Source of the DNA: Pelagihabitans sp963710535
GTDB lineage: Bacteria > Bacteroidota > Bacteroidia > Flavobacteriales > Flavobacteriaceae
Direction of reading: 5' to 3'
NCBI GenBank assembly: GCA_963710535.1
Contig: CAVQAW010000007.1
Coordinates: 124,001 to 188,000 of the forward strand
Length of the DNA stretch: 64,000 bases
Part shown: positions 24,748 through 33,423 of the stretch, one piece after another
Layout: each line of letters opens with the position of its first letter
How positions within the stretch are numbered: position 1 is the first letter of the stretch
Made by a program: the position numbers and the translations under genes
Notes under the pieces: model-generated
The model's input: only the letters and a program-made list of their open reading frames with translations
Databases searched by the model: none
What the model was told of the DNA's origin: nothing

Positions 24748-25356
24748 ATGTCCATAGCCCGAAGGGTAAGGTCGGTTGAATTGCTATATGCCCGACTTGA
24801 TAAGGAAATCGCCCAATTTCAAACGACCACAAAGCTGCATTGTATCGCCGGATGCGGAAAATGCTGCACCAAACCCGATATTGAGGCTTCCCCATTGGAA
24901 TTTTTGCCTTGGGCATTCCAACAATTTTTAGAGGGCCGTGCCCTGGAAGCGCTCGATCGCGTAAAAAAATCGCCAAGCAGCATCTGCATACTATTTAGCC
25001 CCTTGTCACTGGTCGATTTAAGCAAGGGCAGGTGTTCCGAGTACGCCCATCGCGGGTTGATATGCCGCTTGTTCGGTTATGCGGCTGGGCGTGATAAAAT
25101 AGGGCAACTACGATTGGCCACCTGCAACATCATCAAGGAAAATCAGAAGGAAGACTACCAAGCCACTGTCGAGGCCATCAACAACGGGCTTTCGATACCC
25201 ATTTTTTCGGACCATTACAAAAGACTGGCCCATATCGATTTTAGATTGGGCAATACCATAGTGCCGATCAATAAGGCCTTACAAATGGCGCTGGAAGAGG
25301 TATTGCATTACTATGCCTACCGGCCTTTCCCCACCAAACTCAAAAAATCGGCCTAG
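24748..25356 (+). CDS. YkgJ-family cysteine cluster protein
   Basis: This 202-residue cytoplasmic protein has the CxxxCxxCC cluster (C32, C36, C39, C40 in CIAGCGKCC), further cysteines (SSICILF, GRCSEYA, GLICRLFGY) and CRLFG, as in the YkgJ/CxxCxxCC family. These proteins probably bind iron-sulfur or zinc; the function is unknown. The middle region LEFLPWAFQQFLEG is typical for the flavobacterial branch. The promoter box lies very close to the ATG, which fixes the start. It is apparently monocistronic. Confidence 0.82.
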   Translation: MSIARRVRSVELLYARLDKEIAQFQTTTKLHCIAGCGKCCTKPDIEASPLEFLPWAFQQFLEGRALEALDRVKKSPSSICILFSPLSLVDLSKGRCSEYAHRGLICRLFGYAAGRDKIGQLRLATCNIIKENQKEDYQATVEAINNGLSIPIFSDHYKRLAHIDFRLGNTIVPINKALQMALEEVLHYYAYRPFPTKLKKSA

Positions 25357-25438
25357 GCAAAAAGTCAAGGGTTTCGATCAAAACATCAACAGCGGTCAAA
25401 TATCTTGCAATATCGTTTCACCGGACTTCCCTAAAAAG

Positions 25439-25446
25439 TATCTTTG
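25439..25446 (+). promoter_or_regulatory. -7 promoter box of the exonuclease operon
   Basis: TATCTTTG, an exact match, lies 16 bases before the ATG at 25462; a TTTC about 20 bp upstream may be the -33. The box rules out a start at 25444. Confidence 0.6.
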
Positions 25447-25461
25447 CGGAAACCCTTTGGC

Positions 25462-26238
25462 ATGGAATTAAAGCTTACGAGACCCATTTGTTTTTTTGAT
25501 CTGGAAACCACCGGAACCAACGTGGCCAAAGATAAAATCGTAGAAATTTCCATTTTGAAGATATATCCCAACGGAAATCGGGAGTCCAAGACTTGGTTGG
25601 TCAATCCTGAGATGCCCATTCCCGAAGGTTCTACCGCAGTGCATGGCATCACAGATGAAAAAGTGGCGAACGAGCCCACCTTTCGGCAGATTTCAAAGGA
25701 AGTTTATAAAATAATCAAGGACAGCGATTTGGGCGGGTTCAATTCTGACCGTTTCGATATTCCCCTGTTGGCGGAAGAACTCTTAAGGGTAGACATCGAC
25801 TTTGATATGAAAAATACAGTCTCCATCGATGTGCAGACCATTTTTCACAAAATGGAAAAAAGAACGCTGGAGGCCGCCTACAAGTTTTATTGCGATAAGG
25901 ATTTGAGCAACGCCCATAGTGCGGAAGCCGATACCCTGGCCACCTATGAGGTATTGCTCGGGCAGCTGGAGCGATATCCCGAACTGGAAAACAATGTCAA
26001 AAAACTGGCGGAATTTTCCACGCACCGACAGTTCGTCGATTTTGCCGGATTTATCGCTATGGACGAGGAAAATAACGAAATTTTCGCCTTTGGGAAGCAC
26101 AAGGGCAAAAAGGTGCTCGAAGTGCTCGATAATGAACCGGGCTATTTTGGGTGGATCATCAATGCCGACTTTCCATTATATACCAAGAAGGTATTGACCC
26201 AGATCAAATTGAGCAAACTCAACAACAAATTGGGCTAA
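25462..26238 (+). CDS. DEDDh 3'-5' exonuclease with C-terminal DUF3820-like tail
   Basis: This protein of about 258 residues has a DnaQ-like exonuclease domain. The acidic residues are in CFFDLETTGT (D, E), GGFNSDRFDIPLL (D) and HSAEADTLAT (His and last Asp), giving the DEDDh set. The C-terminal 60 residues, with IFAFGKHKGKKVLEVLDNEPGYFGWIINADF, match the DUF3820/exodeoxyribonuclease X-like tail that recurs as a stand-alone protein at 33424. It is probably a DNA repair or proofreading-type nuclease. First gene of an operon running through FAH, Hpt and cinA (66-bp gap to the next start). Confidence 0.87.
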   Translation: MELKLTRPICFFDLETTGTNVAKDKIVEISILKIYPNGNRESKTWLVNPEMPIPEGSTAVHGITDEKVANEPTFRQISKEVYKIIKDSDLGGFNSDRFDIPLLAEELLRVDIDFDMKNTVSIDVQTIFHKMEKRTLEAAYKFYCDKDLSNAHSAEADTLATYEVLLGQLERYPELENNVKKLAEFSTHRQFVDFAGFIAMDEENNEIFAFGKHKGKKVLEVLDNEPGYFGWIINADFPLYTKKVLTQIKLSKLNNKLG

Positions 26239-26304
26239 GCGACCCCAAACGTTCGTTTTTTGCCCATGGCGGAAAACGGGTCACGAACCGGCAAAAAAAT
26301 AAGC

Positions 26305-26916
26305 ATGAAAATTATTTGCATTGGCCGTAACTATACGGAACACATCAACGAACTGGCCAACGAAAGGCCTTCCGACCCAGTGGTGTTCATCAAACCCGAT
26401 TCAGCCGTTCTGCCCAAGGAACACGATTTCTTCATCCCCGATTTTACCAAAGAGGTGCACTATGAAGTGGAGGTATTGGTAAAGATCAAGAAAGTGGGCA
26501 AACATATCGACCCAAAGTTTGCCCATACCTATTATGAAGAAATAGGATTGGGCATCGATTTTACCGCGAGGGACCTGCAGAGTAAATTGAAGGAAAAAGG
26601 CCTGCCTTGGGAAAAGGCAAAGGGTTTTGACGGATCGGCGGTAATCGGAAAATGGCTTCCGAAGACCGCGTTCAAAGATGTGGACAGGATCGAATTTTCC
26701 CTTCTTAAAAATGGGGAAACGGTACAACATGGAAATACGGGCCAGATGCTCTGGAAGATAGACGAGCTTTTGGCCTATGTTTCAAAATTTTTCACCCTAA
26801 AAAAAGGAGATGTGCTTTTTACTGGCACCCCTGCAGGTGTTGGTAGAATAAAGCCAAATGACTATCTTTCGGGCATATTGGAGGGGCAAGAAATGTTTTC
26901 TTTAAAAATAAGGTGA
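26305..26916 (+). CDS. Fumarylacetoacetate hydrolase family protein
   Basis: This protein of about 203 residues has the FAH-type fold and probably acts as an acylpyruvase or oxaloacetate decarboxylase-like enzyme. The Mg-binding motifs are visible: PVVFIKPDSAV, HYEVEVLVKI (Glu-x-Glu), GIDFTARDLQSKLKEKGLPWEKAKGFDGSAVIG and GDVLFTGTPAGVG. The start ATG at 26305 (MKIICIGRNY) is chosen because the family begins at this point; an in-frame ATG at 26260 would add 15 unrelated residues. Its stop overlaps the ATG of the Hpt gene (ATGA). Confidence 0.9.
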   Translation: MKIICIGRNYTEHINELANERPSDPVVFIKPDSAVLPKEHDFFIPDFTKEVHYEVEVLVKIKKVGKHIDPKFAHTYYEEIGLGIDFTARDLQSKLKEKGLPWEKAKGFDGSAVIGKWLPKTAFKDVDRIEFSLLKNGETVQHGNTGQMLWKIDELLAYVSKFFTLKKGDVLFTGTPAGVGRIKPNDYLSGILEGQEMFSLKIR

Positions 26917-27254
26917 TGATTTATAGCTTGATGAAAATTAATGAGATGGCCGATGGGGACGAAGAATTCGTGCACTCGGTAATCTCGGTCTTTTTGGAGG
27001 AGGTGCCCCACGATTTGCAGCAATTGGAGAGCGCCCTGGAAGCAAAAGACTTCGAACAGGTGTACAAGCTTGCCCACAAGATCAAGCCGAATGTTGATTT
27101 GCTGGGGATGGAACAGACCAGGGCGGCAGCACTGGAAATAGAGACGCTGGGAAAAAATGAGGCCAACTACGCCGAAATCAAAAAAATATTTCCCATTCTT
27201 AAAACAGATATTGCTCAAGTTGTATCAGAGCTCAAAAAGGATTTCGACCTATAA
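26913..27254 (+). CDS. Hpt (histidine phosphotransfer) domain protein
   Basis: This 113-residue four-helix Hpt protein has its phospho-acceptor His55 in LAHKIKPNVDLLGM, where the more usual family motif is HxLKG. Hpt modules pass phosphoryl groups between a hybrid histidine kinase and a response regulator. No kinase or regulator is next to it, so its partner must be encoded elsewhere. The gene overlaps FAH by ATGA and cinA by TAATG, so it is tightly embedded in the operon. The only histidine kinase in the window (46706) lacks a receiver domain and is not an obvious partner. Confidence 0.85.
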   Translation: MMIYSLMKINEMADGDEEFVHSVISVFLEEVPHDLQQLESALEAKDFEQVYKLAHKIKPNVDLLGMEQTRAAALEIETLGKNEANYAEIKKIFPILKTDIAQVVSELKKDFDL

Positions 27255-28501
27255 TGCTGGCAGAAATCATTACCATTGGCGATGAGATCCTCATTGGCCA
27301 AGTGATTGACACCAACTCTGCATTTATTGCCAAGCAGCTCAACAGTATAGGCATCTCCGTTTTTCAGATCACTTCGGTCCAGGATGAACAACAGCATATT
27401 TTAAAGGCGTTGACAGAAGCTGGTCGGAACGTTGACATCGTTATTTGCACAGGAGGCTTGGGGCCTACCAAAGACGATATCACCAAACATACCTTTTGCA
27501 CTTTTTTTGACGATGTGTTGATCGAGAACGGCGCGGTCTTGCAACATGTAGAAGCGTTATTCTCCAAGTATATCAGCACGCCCATTTCCGATGTGAACAG
27601 AAAACAGGCCTTGGTGCCTTCGAAGGCTACCGTGTTGCACAACGCCAACGGCACCGCACCGGGGATGTGGTTTTCCGAAGGGAATACCATTTATGTTTCA
27701 CTTCCCGGGGTACCCTATGAAATGATAGCACTGATGACCGATCAGGTCATCCCAAAAATCACCGAGACGTTCGAACGGCCCTATATCATCCATAAAACCT
27801 TGATTACCTATGGCCTGGGGGAAAGCGCCATTGCTGAAAGGATCGACTATTGGGAGGAGCATCTGCCTGCATTTTTAAAATTGGCCTATCTGCCAAGTTT
27901 TGGGAAAGTAAGGTTGAGGCTGAGCGCCAAAGGGCCAAATAAGGAGGTATTGGAAAAGGCCATCTCCGAGGCGAGCGTGGCCCTATATCCCTTGATCCAG
28001 GACATCCTGTATGGGGTTGAAGAGGATGAAACCCTGGAAGCCCTGATCGGAAAATGGCTCACCTCAAAGCAGATGACCTTGTCGACGGCGGAGAGCTTCA
28101 CCGGCGGTAAGATTGCCCAGACCATTACTTCGGTCCCCGGTGCCTCGGCTTATTTCAAGGGCAGTGTGGTGGCCTATGCCACCCAAACCAAGATCGATGT
28201 CCTGGAAGTGCCTGAAAGTTTGATAGCGAAACACTCGGTGGTAAGCGAAGAAGTGGCCATGGTGATGGCACAAAATGCAAGGCGATTGTTCAAGACCGAT
28301 TTTTCAATTGCCACTACCGGGAACGCGGGCCCTACCAAAGGGGATTCCGACGAGGAGGTGGGCACGGTAATTATTGCCGTTTCCGCTCCGATGGGCAGCT
28401 ATGTACAGCGTTTTGTCATGGGATCCAACCGGGAACGCATCGTGCAAAAATCGGTTCATAAAGCCCTCGAACTCCTGCAAAAAGAAATTTCAAAAATCTG
28501 A
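27254..28501 (+). CDS. cinA: CinA-type competence/damage-inducible protein (NMN deamidase-like)
   Basis: This 415-residue two-domain protein has an N-terminal molybdopterin-binding-like domain (about 2-170: EIITIGDEILIGQVIDTNSAFIA, CTGGLGPTKDD, NANGTAPGMW, LPGVPYEM). The C-terminal CinA domain (about 255-412) shows STAESFTGGKIAQTITSVPGASAYFKGSVVAYATQ and TTGNAGPTKG. The C-domain of the family deamidates nicotinamide mononucleotide; the N-domain has ADP-ribose pyrophosphatase activity in some members. Last gene of the exonuclease-FAH-Hpt operon, TAATG-coupled to Hpt. The ribosomal protein promoter begins just after it. Confidence 0.94.
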   Translation: MLAEIITIGDEILIGQVIDTNSAFIAKQLNSIGISVFQITSVQDEQQHILKALTEAGRNVDIVICTGGLGPTKDDITKHTFCTFFDDVLIENGAVLQHVEALFSKYISTPISDVNRKQALVPSKATVLHNANGTAPGMWFSEGNTIYVSLPGVPYEMIALMTDQVIPKITETFERPYIIHKTLITYGLGESAIAERIDYWEEHLPAFLKLAYLPSFGKVRLRLSAKGPNKEVLEKAISEASVALYPLIQDILYGVEEDETLEALIGKWLTSKQMTLSTAESFTGGKIAQTITSVPGASAYFKGSVVAYATQTKIDVLEVPESLIAKHSVVSEEVAMVMAQNARRLFKTDFSIATTGNAGPTKGDSDEEVGTVIIAVSAPMGSYVQRFVMGSNRERIVQKSVHKALELLQKEISKI

Positions 28502-28508
28502 ACCAGAA

Positions 28509-28541
28509 TTTTGTCCGTCACACAAAAATGATATAAATTTG
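28509..28541 (+). promoter_or_regulatory. Promoter of the rpmB-rpmG-DUF4295 operon
   Basis: TTTTG at 28509-28513, a 20-bp spacer, and TAAATTTG at 28534-28541: a full Bacteroidota-type promoter with good spacing. It is the best match in the window. Confidence 0.75.
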
Positions 28542-28566
28542 CATCCTGTTTAAAAAAATCAGCGCA

Positions 28567-28803
28567 ATGTCAAAAGTTTGTGAAATTACGGGTAAAAGGT
28601 CGATGTTCGGGAACAATGTGTCGTTTTCCGTCAATAAGACCAGAAGGAGATTTGACGTCAATCTTTCTAAAAAGCGTTTTTTTATTCCTGAGGAAGACCG
28701 TTGGGTTACTTTAAAGGTTTCCGCCAAAGGGCTCAAAATCATCAACAAGAAAGGGATCGCCGCTGTTTTAAAAGAGGCAAAAGCACAAGGATTGGTAAAA
28801 TAA
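28567..28803 (+). CDS. rpmB: 50S ribosomal protein L28
   Basis: This 78-residue ribosomal protein bL28 (MSKVCEITGKRSMFGNNVSFSVNKTRRRFDVNLSKKRF) is of normal length for Bacteroidota. The zinc-binding cysteine set is absent (only one Cys), so this is the C-minus type. First of three genes with short spacers (19 bp to rpmG). Confidence 0.96.
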   Translation: MSKVCEITGKRSMFGNNVSFSVNKTRRRFDVNLSKKRFFIPEEDRWVTLKVSAKGLKIINKKGIAAVLKEAKAQGLVK

Positions 28804-28822
28804 TCCCCAAAAAGCAACAAAA

Positions 28823-29005
28823 ATGGCAAAAAAAGGAAATAGGGTACAGGTAATTTTGGAATGTACAGAGCACAAAGACTCTGGCGTTGGCGGTACTTCC
28901 CGTTACATCACTACCAAAAACAAAAAGAATACTCCAGAGCGTATGGAGATCAAAAAATATAATCCGGTGCTTAGAAGGGTGACCGTTCACAAAGAAATAA
29001 AGTAA
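28823..29005 (+). CDS. rpmG: 50S ribosomal protein L33
   Basis: This 60-residue bL33 begins MAKKGNRVQVILECTEHKDSGVGGTSRYITTKNKKNTPERMEIKKYNPVL. It has only one Cys and so lacks the four-cysteine zinc ribbon (C-minus form). It is co-transcribed with rpmB and the DUF4295 gene. Confidence 0.95.
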   Translation: MAKKGNRVQVILECTEHKDSGVGGTSRYITTKNKKNTPERMEIKKYNPVLRRVTVHKEIK

Positions 29006-29011
29006 TACGTC

Positions 29012-29164
29012 ATGGCAAAGAAAACGGTAGCGAGTTTACAGACAAGTTCAAAAAGGTTGACCAAGGCCATTAAAATGGTGAAATCTCCTAAAACAGGGGC
29101 CTATACCTTCACCGAAGCGGTAATGCCGCCAGAATCGGTCGACGCTTGGTTGTCAAAAAAATAA
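29012..29164 (+). CDS. DUF4295 small basic protein (Bacteroidota ribosome-associated, bL38-like)
   Basis: This 50-residue basic protein, MAKKTVASLQTSSKRLTKAIK...VDAWLSKK, lies 6 bp after rpmG. DUF4295 is found in Bacteroidota right after rpmB-rpmG. From memory, a member was identified as ribosome-bound protein bL38 in Flavobacterium johnsoniae; the gene context here agrees with a ribosomal role. The open frame runs from ATG at 29012 to TAA at 29162-29164. Confidence 0.85.
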   Translation: MAKKTVASLQTSSKRLTKAIKMVKSPKTGAYTFTEAVMPPESVDAWLSKK

Positions 29165-29183
29165 GTAACATAGGTTTACTTTT

Positions 29184-29216
29184 AAAAGCTACTCTCGAAA
29201 GAAAGTAGCTTTTTTT
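29184..29216 (+). terminator. Terminator after the ribosomal protein operon
   Basis: AAGCTACT pairs with AGTAGCTT and is followed by T7. It lies 20 bp past the DUF4295 stop. Confidence 0.85.
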
Positions 29217-29224
29217 ATTTTATA

Positions 29225-29232
29225 TATCTTTA
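29225..29232 (+). promoter_or_regulatory. -7 promoter box of ftsY
   Basis: TATCTTTA, one base off TAnnTTTG, 26 bases before the ftsY ATG and immediately after the terminator. Confidence 0.5.
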
Positions 29233-29257
29233 AGGACATTAAAATTTTAGGGAGCAC

Positions 29258-30220
29258 ATGAGCCTATTCAAAAATATTTTCTCTTCAAAGAAAAAGGAAA
29301 ATCTTGATAAAGGTCTGGAGAAAACGAAAACCAGCTTTTTTTCCAAACTCAACAAGGCGGTAGCGGGAAAATCGAAGGTCGATGACGAGGTACTTGATAA
29401 TCTTGAAGAGGTATTGGTATCTTCCGATGTGGGGGTCGATACCACCTTAAAGATCATCGGACGCATTGAGGCAAGAGTGGCGAAGGACAAATATTTGGGC
29501 ACGGATGAACTCAATCAGATCCTTAGGGAGGAGATAGCGGGCCTGCTCTCGGAGACGAATGTAGGGGAGGCGACCGATGTAAGTATTCCCGCGGGTCTAA
29601 AACCCTATGTGATCATGGTCGTTGGGGTGAATGGCGTGGGCAAGACCACAACCATCGGCAAATTGGCCCACCAGTATAAAAACCAAGGCTATAAGGTAGT
29701 ATTGGGCGCCGCCGATACCTTTCGTGCTGCCGCCATCGACCAACTTCAGGTTTGGGCCGATCGGGTGGGGGTACCCATCATCAAGCAAAAAATGGGCAGC
29801 GACCCCGCATCCGTGGCATTTGATACCTTAAATTCAGCGCTGACACAAGGCGCCGATGTGGTGATCATCGATACGGCGGGCCGCCTTCACAACAAGGTAA
29901 ACTTGATGAACGAACTGAGCAAGGTAAAACGGGTGATGCAGAAGGTCGTGCCGAACACCCCTCACGACGTGATGTTGGTTTTGGACGGATCTACCGGACA
30001 GAACGCTTTCGAACAGGCCAAGCAGTTTACCAAAGCGACAGAAGTGACCTCTTTGGCCGTTACGAAATTGGACGGCACCGCCAAAGGGGGCGTGGTCATC
30101 GGGATTTCAGATCAATTTCAGATTCCCGTAAAGTATATCGGCGTGGGAGAGGGCCTTGAAGACCTTCAGGTTTTCAACAAATACGAATTCGTCGACTCAT
30201 TTTTCAGCAACCGGGCTTGA
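29258..30220 (+). CDS. ftsY: Signal recognition particle receptor FtsY
   Basis: This 320-residue SRP receptor GTPase docks ribosome-nascent chain-SRP complexes at the membrane. The N-terminus is short and basic. The N domain is four-helix (about 20-105) and the G domain has MVVGVNGVGKTTTIGKLAHQY (P-loop), ADTFRAAAIDQLQVWADRVGV, VIIDTAGRLH and TKLDGTAKGGVV. Length is normal for Bacteroidota FtsY, which lack the long acidic A domain. Its stop overlaps the TTG start of the DUF2911 gene. Confidence 0.97.
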   Translation: MSLFKNIFSSKKKENLDKGLEKTKTSFFSKLNKAVAGKSKVDDEVLDNLEEVLVSSDVGVDTTLKIIGRIEARVAKDKYLGTDELNQILREEIAGLLSETNVGEATDVSIPAGLKPYVIMVVGVNGVGKTTTIGKLAHQYKNQGYKVVLGAADTFRAAAIDQLQVWADRVGVPIIKQKMGSDPASVAFDTLNSALTQGADVVIIDTAGRLHNKVNLMNELSKVKRVMQKVVPNTPHDVMLVLDGSTGQNAFEQAKQFTKATEVTSLAVTKLDGTAKGGVVIGISDQFQIPVKYIGVGEGLEDLQVFNKYEFVDSFFSNRA

Positions 30221-31080
30221 AGAAATTATCGCTCATAACATTGTTCGCTCTTCCTTTCCTTGTTCAAGGCCAATTGGAGCACCCAAAAGCGAGTCCGTTT
30301 TCGATGACCTTTCAAGAAGTGGGGCTCGATACACTGGTAGTGTATTATTCGCGTCCCGCGGTGAACAACAGAAAAATATTTGGCGACCTGGTGCCCTATG
30401 GCCGTATTTGGAGGGTCGGTGCCAATGAGTCGACCAAGTTCAGCACCAGTACCACCTTAAACATCCAGGGCCATTCGCTCCCGAAGGGCACCTATGCAAT
30501 CTATGCCTTTCCAGAGGAAACCGAATGGCAAATCGCCTTTCACAAAAATACGCAGCACTGGGGCGATGGCAGGGATGCCTACGACCCAAAGGAAGACGTA
30601 TTTCGGGTGACGGTCAAACCCGAACCAATTCATTATACACAGGAAAATTTGCTGATTTCTTTTGAAGAACTGCAATATCAATCGGTGAAGTTGGTGCTTT
30701 GTTGGGAAAACACGAAAATTGAGATTCCGTTAGGCTTGGATACGAATTCCAGAATGTTGGCGGCCATAGCCGATCGCATTAAAAAAGACCCCACTGCCCA
30801 GACCTATTATGAAGCGGCGCGGTATTTACAAGAACAGGGACTAGACCATCCGATGGCCTTGGTATATGTGAACAGGGCTTTGGAGCTGGGCGGTGACACC
30901 TACTATTTCCATCGCATAAAATCATTGCTGCAAGCCGCGATGGCAAATTATAAAGCTGCTATCGGCTCCGCCAAAATGTCCTTGTCCCTTGCAGCGGCCG
31001 AAGGCAAGGATGAGTTTGTTCGGATGAACCAAAAAAATATTGACTTGTGGGAAACCCGGTTGATGCAGACCAAAGACTAA
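30217..31080 (+). CDS. DUF2911 family secreted protein
   Basis: This 287-residue exported protein has a signal peptide (KKLSLITLFALPFLVQG). The DUF2911 domain follows (about 25-165: SPFSMTFQEVGLDTLVVYYSRPAVNNRKIFGDLVPYGRIWRVGANESTKFSTS, PKGTYAIYAFPEETEWQIAFHKNTQHWG). The C-terminal half is helical (about 185-285), with two TPR-like helical repeats (DPTAQTYYEAARYL, MALVYVNRALELGG). The start is a TTG that overlaps the ftsY stop (TTGA); no ATG gives the signal peptide. Function unknown. Probably co-transcribed with ftsY. Confidence 0.83.
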   Translation: MKKLSLITLFALPFLVQGQLEHPKASPFSMTFQEVGLDTLVVYYSRPAVNNRKIFGDLVPYGRIWRVGANESTKFSTSTTLNIQGHSLPKGTYAIYAFPEETEWQIAFHKNTQHWGDGRDAYDPKEDVFRVTVKPEPIHYTQENLLISFEELQYQSVKLVLCWENTKIEIPLGLDTNSRMLAAIADRIKKDPTAQTYYEAARYLQEQGLDHPMALVYVNRALELGGDTYYFHRIKSLLQAAMANYKAAIGSAKMSLSLAAAEGKDEFVRMNQKNIDLWETRLMQTKD

Positions 31081-31147
31081 ATCAGCTGTAGTGGATTCCG
31101 GGATATTTTGAGGGGCATGAAATTTTGAAAATTGCCCGGGACAATGG

Positions 31148-32239
31148 CTATTCGATCAGTGCGTTGATTTTTTCCCAGAGTTCATTGTCGAAAGTGGTCG
31201 GGCCCAATTCATCGGTATTGGCCGAATCGCCCAAGCGAACGATGACCAGCCCTTTGCTGGGCACAATATGGAGTTTTTGATCGAAGGCGCCCAATCCGGC
31301 ATACAGGTCATCGGGGGCCGCGGGCATCAATTTTCCCTGAAACAATTCTTCAGACCCTGGGACCTTATAATTGCCTTTTCCGTTCAACCAATATAGAAAT
31401 CCATAAGCTTCGTTGAGGTTTTGGGAAGTGGTGGTGGCCATGGTAAAATACCCTTGATCTTCCAAGACCGGGGTTTGGTCCCAAGAGCCCTTATTGAGGT
31501 TCAACAGTCCGAAACGGGCCATACTTCGGGCATTGCTAAAATAGAGGTTCAGGTAGCCGGTCTTGATCCATGCGCCCTGCATCCCGATCTTGTTCCGAAT
31601 TTTGGCATTAAAATAGGCGGGAAAATCCATTTGTACGGCACCGGAAATGATTTCGTCGAGTAGGGTATAGGCCGCTTGGTGGTAATACCAATAGGTGCCA
31701 GGTACGTTCTTGTAGGTTAAACATTCCTTGTCGGTGCAAAAATTTTCAGGCACCGTATAATCCAAGCCCGTGGTCATGTTGAGGTGATGTTTTACGGTAA
31801 TGGCCTCTTCTTGTTCGGGAGTAAGGGACGACCATCCGGCTCCCATATAATCGGATGATGGGTTGTCGATATCCAAAAAACCTTCTTGCTGTGCGATACC
31901 AGTAGTCATGGCGGTCAAGGTCTTGGCGGCCGAATTCCAGGTATGGTTTTTTGTAGCGTCGAAACTGCCAAAATATTTTTCGATCGCGATTCGGCCATCT
32001 TTCAGAATGATGAAGGCATCGGTGTTGTTTTCTTCTAGGAAGTCATAAAGCGGTTGTTCGGCGTCGGCGTTCCATTCCAGCTCCGATATGGAGACGGTTT
32101 CCCAAGTATCTCCGCTAACAGGCGGGAAATATAAGGCAGACCCCACAGGGTCTGGATCAGCGGGATTCCCATCCGAATTGTCCTTGGAACATCCCAGAAC
32201 AGCAAAAAAGAACAAAAGCGAGGCAAATTTGATTCTCAT
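31148..32239 (-). CDS. Serine hydrolase lipoprotein (beta-lactamase class C family)
   Basis: This protein of about 363 residues has a lipoprotein signal (RIKFASLLFFFAVLGC, lipidated Cys) and a class C beta-lactamase/DD-peptidase-like domain. The nucleophile motif SxxK is SAAKT in HTWNSAAKTLTAMTTG. The second motif, usually YxN, reads YYHQ in GTYWYYHQAAYTLLDEI. It is therefore probably an esterase or peptidase rather than a lactamase. GLGAFDQKLHIVPSKGLVIVRLGD is the C-terminal family signature. The ATG at 32239 is preferred to 32248 because the lipoprotein signal then starts directly. It faces an isomerase-like gene across a short region. Confidence 0.85.
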   Translation of the reverse strand: MRIKFASLLFFFAVLGCSKDNSDGNPADPDPVGSALYFPPVSGDTWETVSISELEWNADAEQPLYDFLEENNTDAFIILKDGRIAIEKYFGSFDATKNHTWNSAAKTLTAMTTGIAQQEGFLDIDNPSSDYMGAGWSSLTPEQEEAITVKHHLNMTTGLDYTVPENFCTDKECLTYKNVPGTYWYYHQAAYTLLDEIISGAVQMDFPAYFNAKIRNKIGMQGAWIKTGYLNLYFSNARSMARFGLLNLNKGSWDQTPVLEDQGYFTMATTTSQNLNEAYGFLYWLNGKGNYKVPGSEELFQGKLMPAAPDDLYAGLGAFDQKLHIVPSKGLVIVRLGDSANTDELGPTTFDNELWEKINALIE

Positions 32240-32419
32240 GTCGATCACAATTATAGTCCAACTTCAAAGCCATGGGATGGATTCATACCAACGAGCGAAA
32301 TGGAACTATAATAACGAAGAAATACTGCAAAATGTTATGGCCAGCCCATACTTTTTTCCTTGTTATGCGCGGTAACCATTGGAGCGTTGGCCAGCAAATA
32401 TAGATCAAGGCCATTCGGT

Positions 32420-33289
32420 CTAAACATCACAGATGGTAACCCCTTCCTTCAGTGCCGCGATCTTGTCTTCCCAGGTGGGGATGAATTCTTGCGCCACATG
32501 GCCCTTGAACCCGGTGGCCAGGATGGCCTTCATAATGGCCGGATAAAATAGTTCCTGGGTCTGATTGATCTCATGCCGCCCCGGATTGCCCCCGGTATGG
32601 TAATGGCCAAAATAGGGATGATAGTCTTGGATGGTTCGGATCACGTCACCTTCCATGATCTGCATGTGATAGATGTCATAAAGCAGTTTAAAGTTTTCCG
32701 AATCGAGCCTTCTGCAAAGTTCCACCCCCCAATCGGAATGATCGCACATATAGTCTTTATGATCGACTTTTGAGTTCAGCAGTTCCATCTGGATCACCAC
32801 GCCATGTTGTGCTGCCAAGGGCAAAATCTGTTTTAAGCCTGCAACACAGTTTTCTAGGCCCACGTAATCGCTCATACCAGCCCGGTTTCCACTGAAACAG
32901 ATCAGGTTGGTATAGCCTGCTTCGGCCACTTTCGGAATCATCTGCAGGTAATCCTTGATGAGGTCTTCATGATATTTGGGTTCGTTAAAGCCTTTTTCTA
33001 TGCCCATTCCGGCCCCCCAGCACATCGAGGCATGGATATTGTATTTTTTCATCAACGGCCAATCTTCCGGACCGGTGAGGTCCATAGATTTGATGCCCAA
33101 GGTATTGAGGCTTTTTAGAAAATCTTCCATGGGGATGCTGCTATAGCACCAACGACATACGCTATGGTTGACATTGTTTTTTAGTTCGGGGGAAGCACTG
33201 GTCTCCGTGGTTCGTGCGCTCGCGGAATTGGAGACCAAAAGGCCGACTGAAGCGGCAGCGGAACTGCCAATAAAAGATCTTCTTTTCAT
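32420..33289 (-). CDS. Sugar phosphate isomerase/epimerase-like protein with Tat signal
   Basis: This 289-residue TIM-barrel protein is of the xylose isomerase-like family (hydroxypyruvate isomerase-like). It has a twin-arginine-type export signal: MKRRSFIGSSAAASVGLLVS. In the barrel, the acidic and His residues lie in MDLTGPEDWPLMKKY, VVIQMELLNSKVDHKDYMCDH (Glu), LLYDIYHMQIMEGD, GHYHTGGNPGRHEINQTQE and VAQEFIPTWED, matching the metal site of the family. Export suggests action on periplasmic sugars. It is followed by the serine hydrolase in the same direction, 180 bp away. Confidence 0.85.
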   Translation of the reverse strand: MKRRSFIGSSAAASVGLLVSNSASARTTETSASPELKNNVNHSVCRWCYSSIPMEDFLKSLNTLGIKSMDLTGPEDWPLMKKYNIHASMCWGAGMGIEKGFNEPKYHEDLIKDYLQMIPKVAEAGYTNLICFSGNRAGMSDYVGLENCVAGLKQILPLAAQHGVVIQMELLNSKVDHKDYMCDHSDWGVELCRRLDSENFKLLYDIYHMQIMEGDVIRTIQDYHPYFGHYHTGGNPGRHEINQTQELFYPAIMKAILATGFKGHVAQEFIPTWEDKIAALKEGVTICDV

Positions 33290-33423
33290 TATTCGATTTT
33301 TAATATATTGGATAACGGTTAAAAAAGCCCAAAAAAAGGGTATGTTTGGATATCGTTAAACATCAGGAAGTATCCGAACAAGGCCTTCGAACCTTTATAA
33401 AGATAGCATTTTAAACGCTAAAC

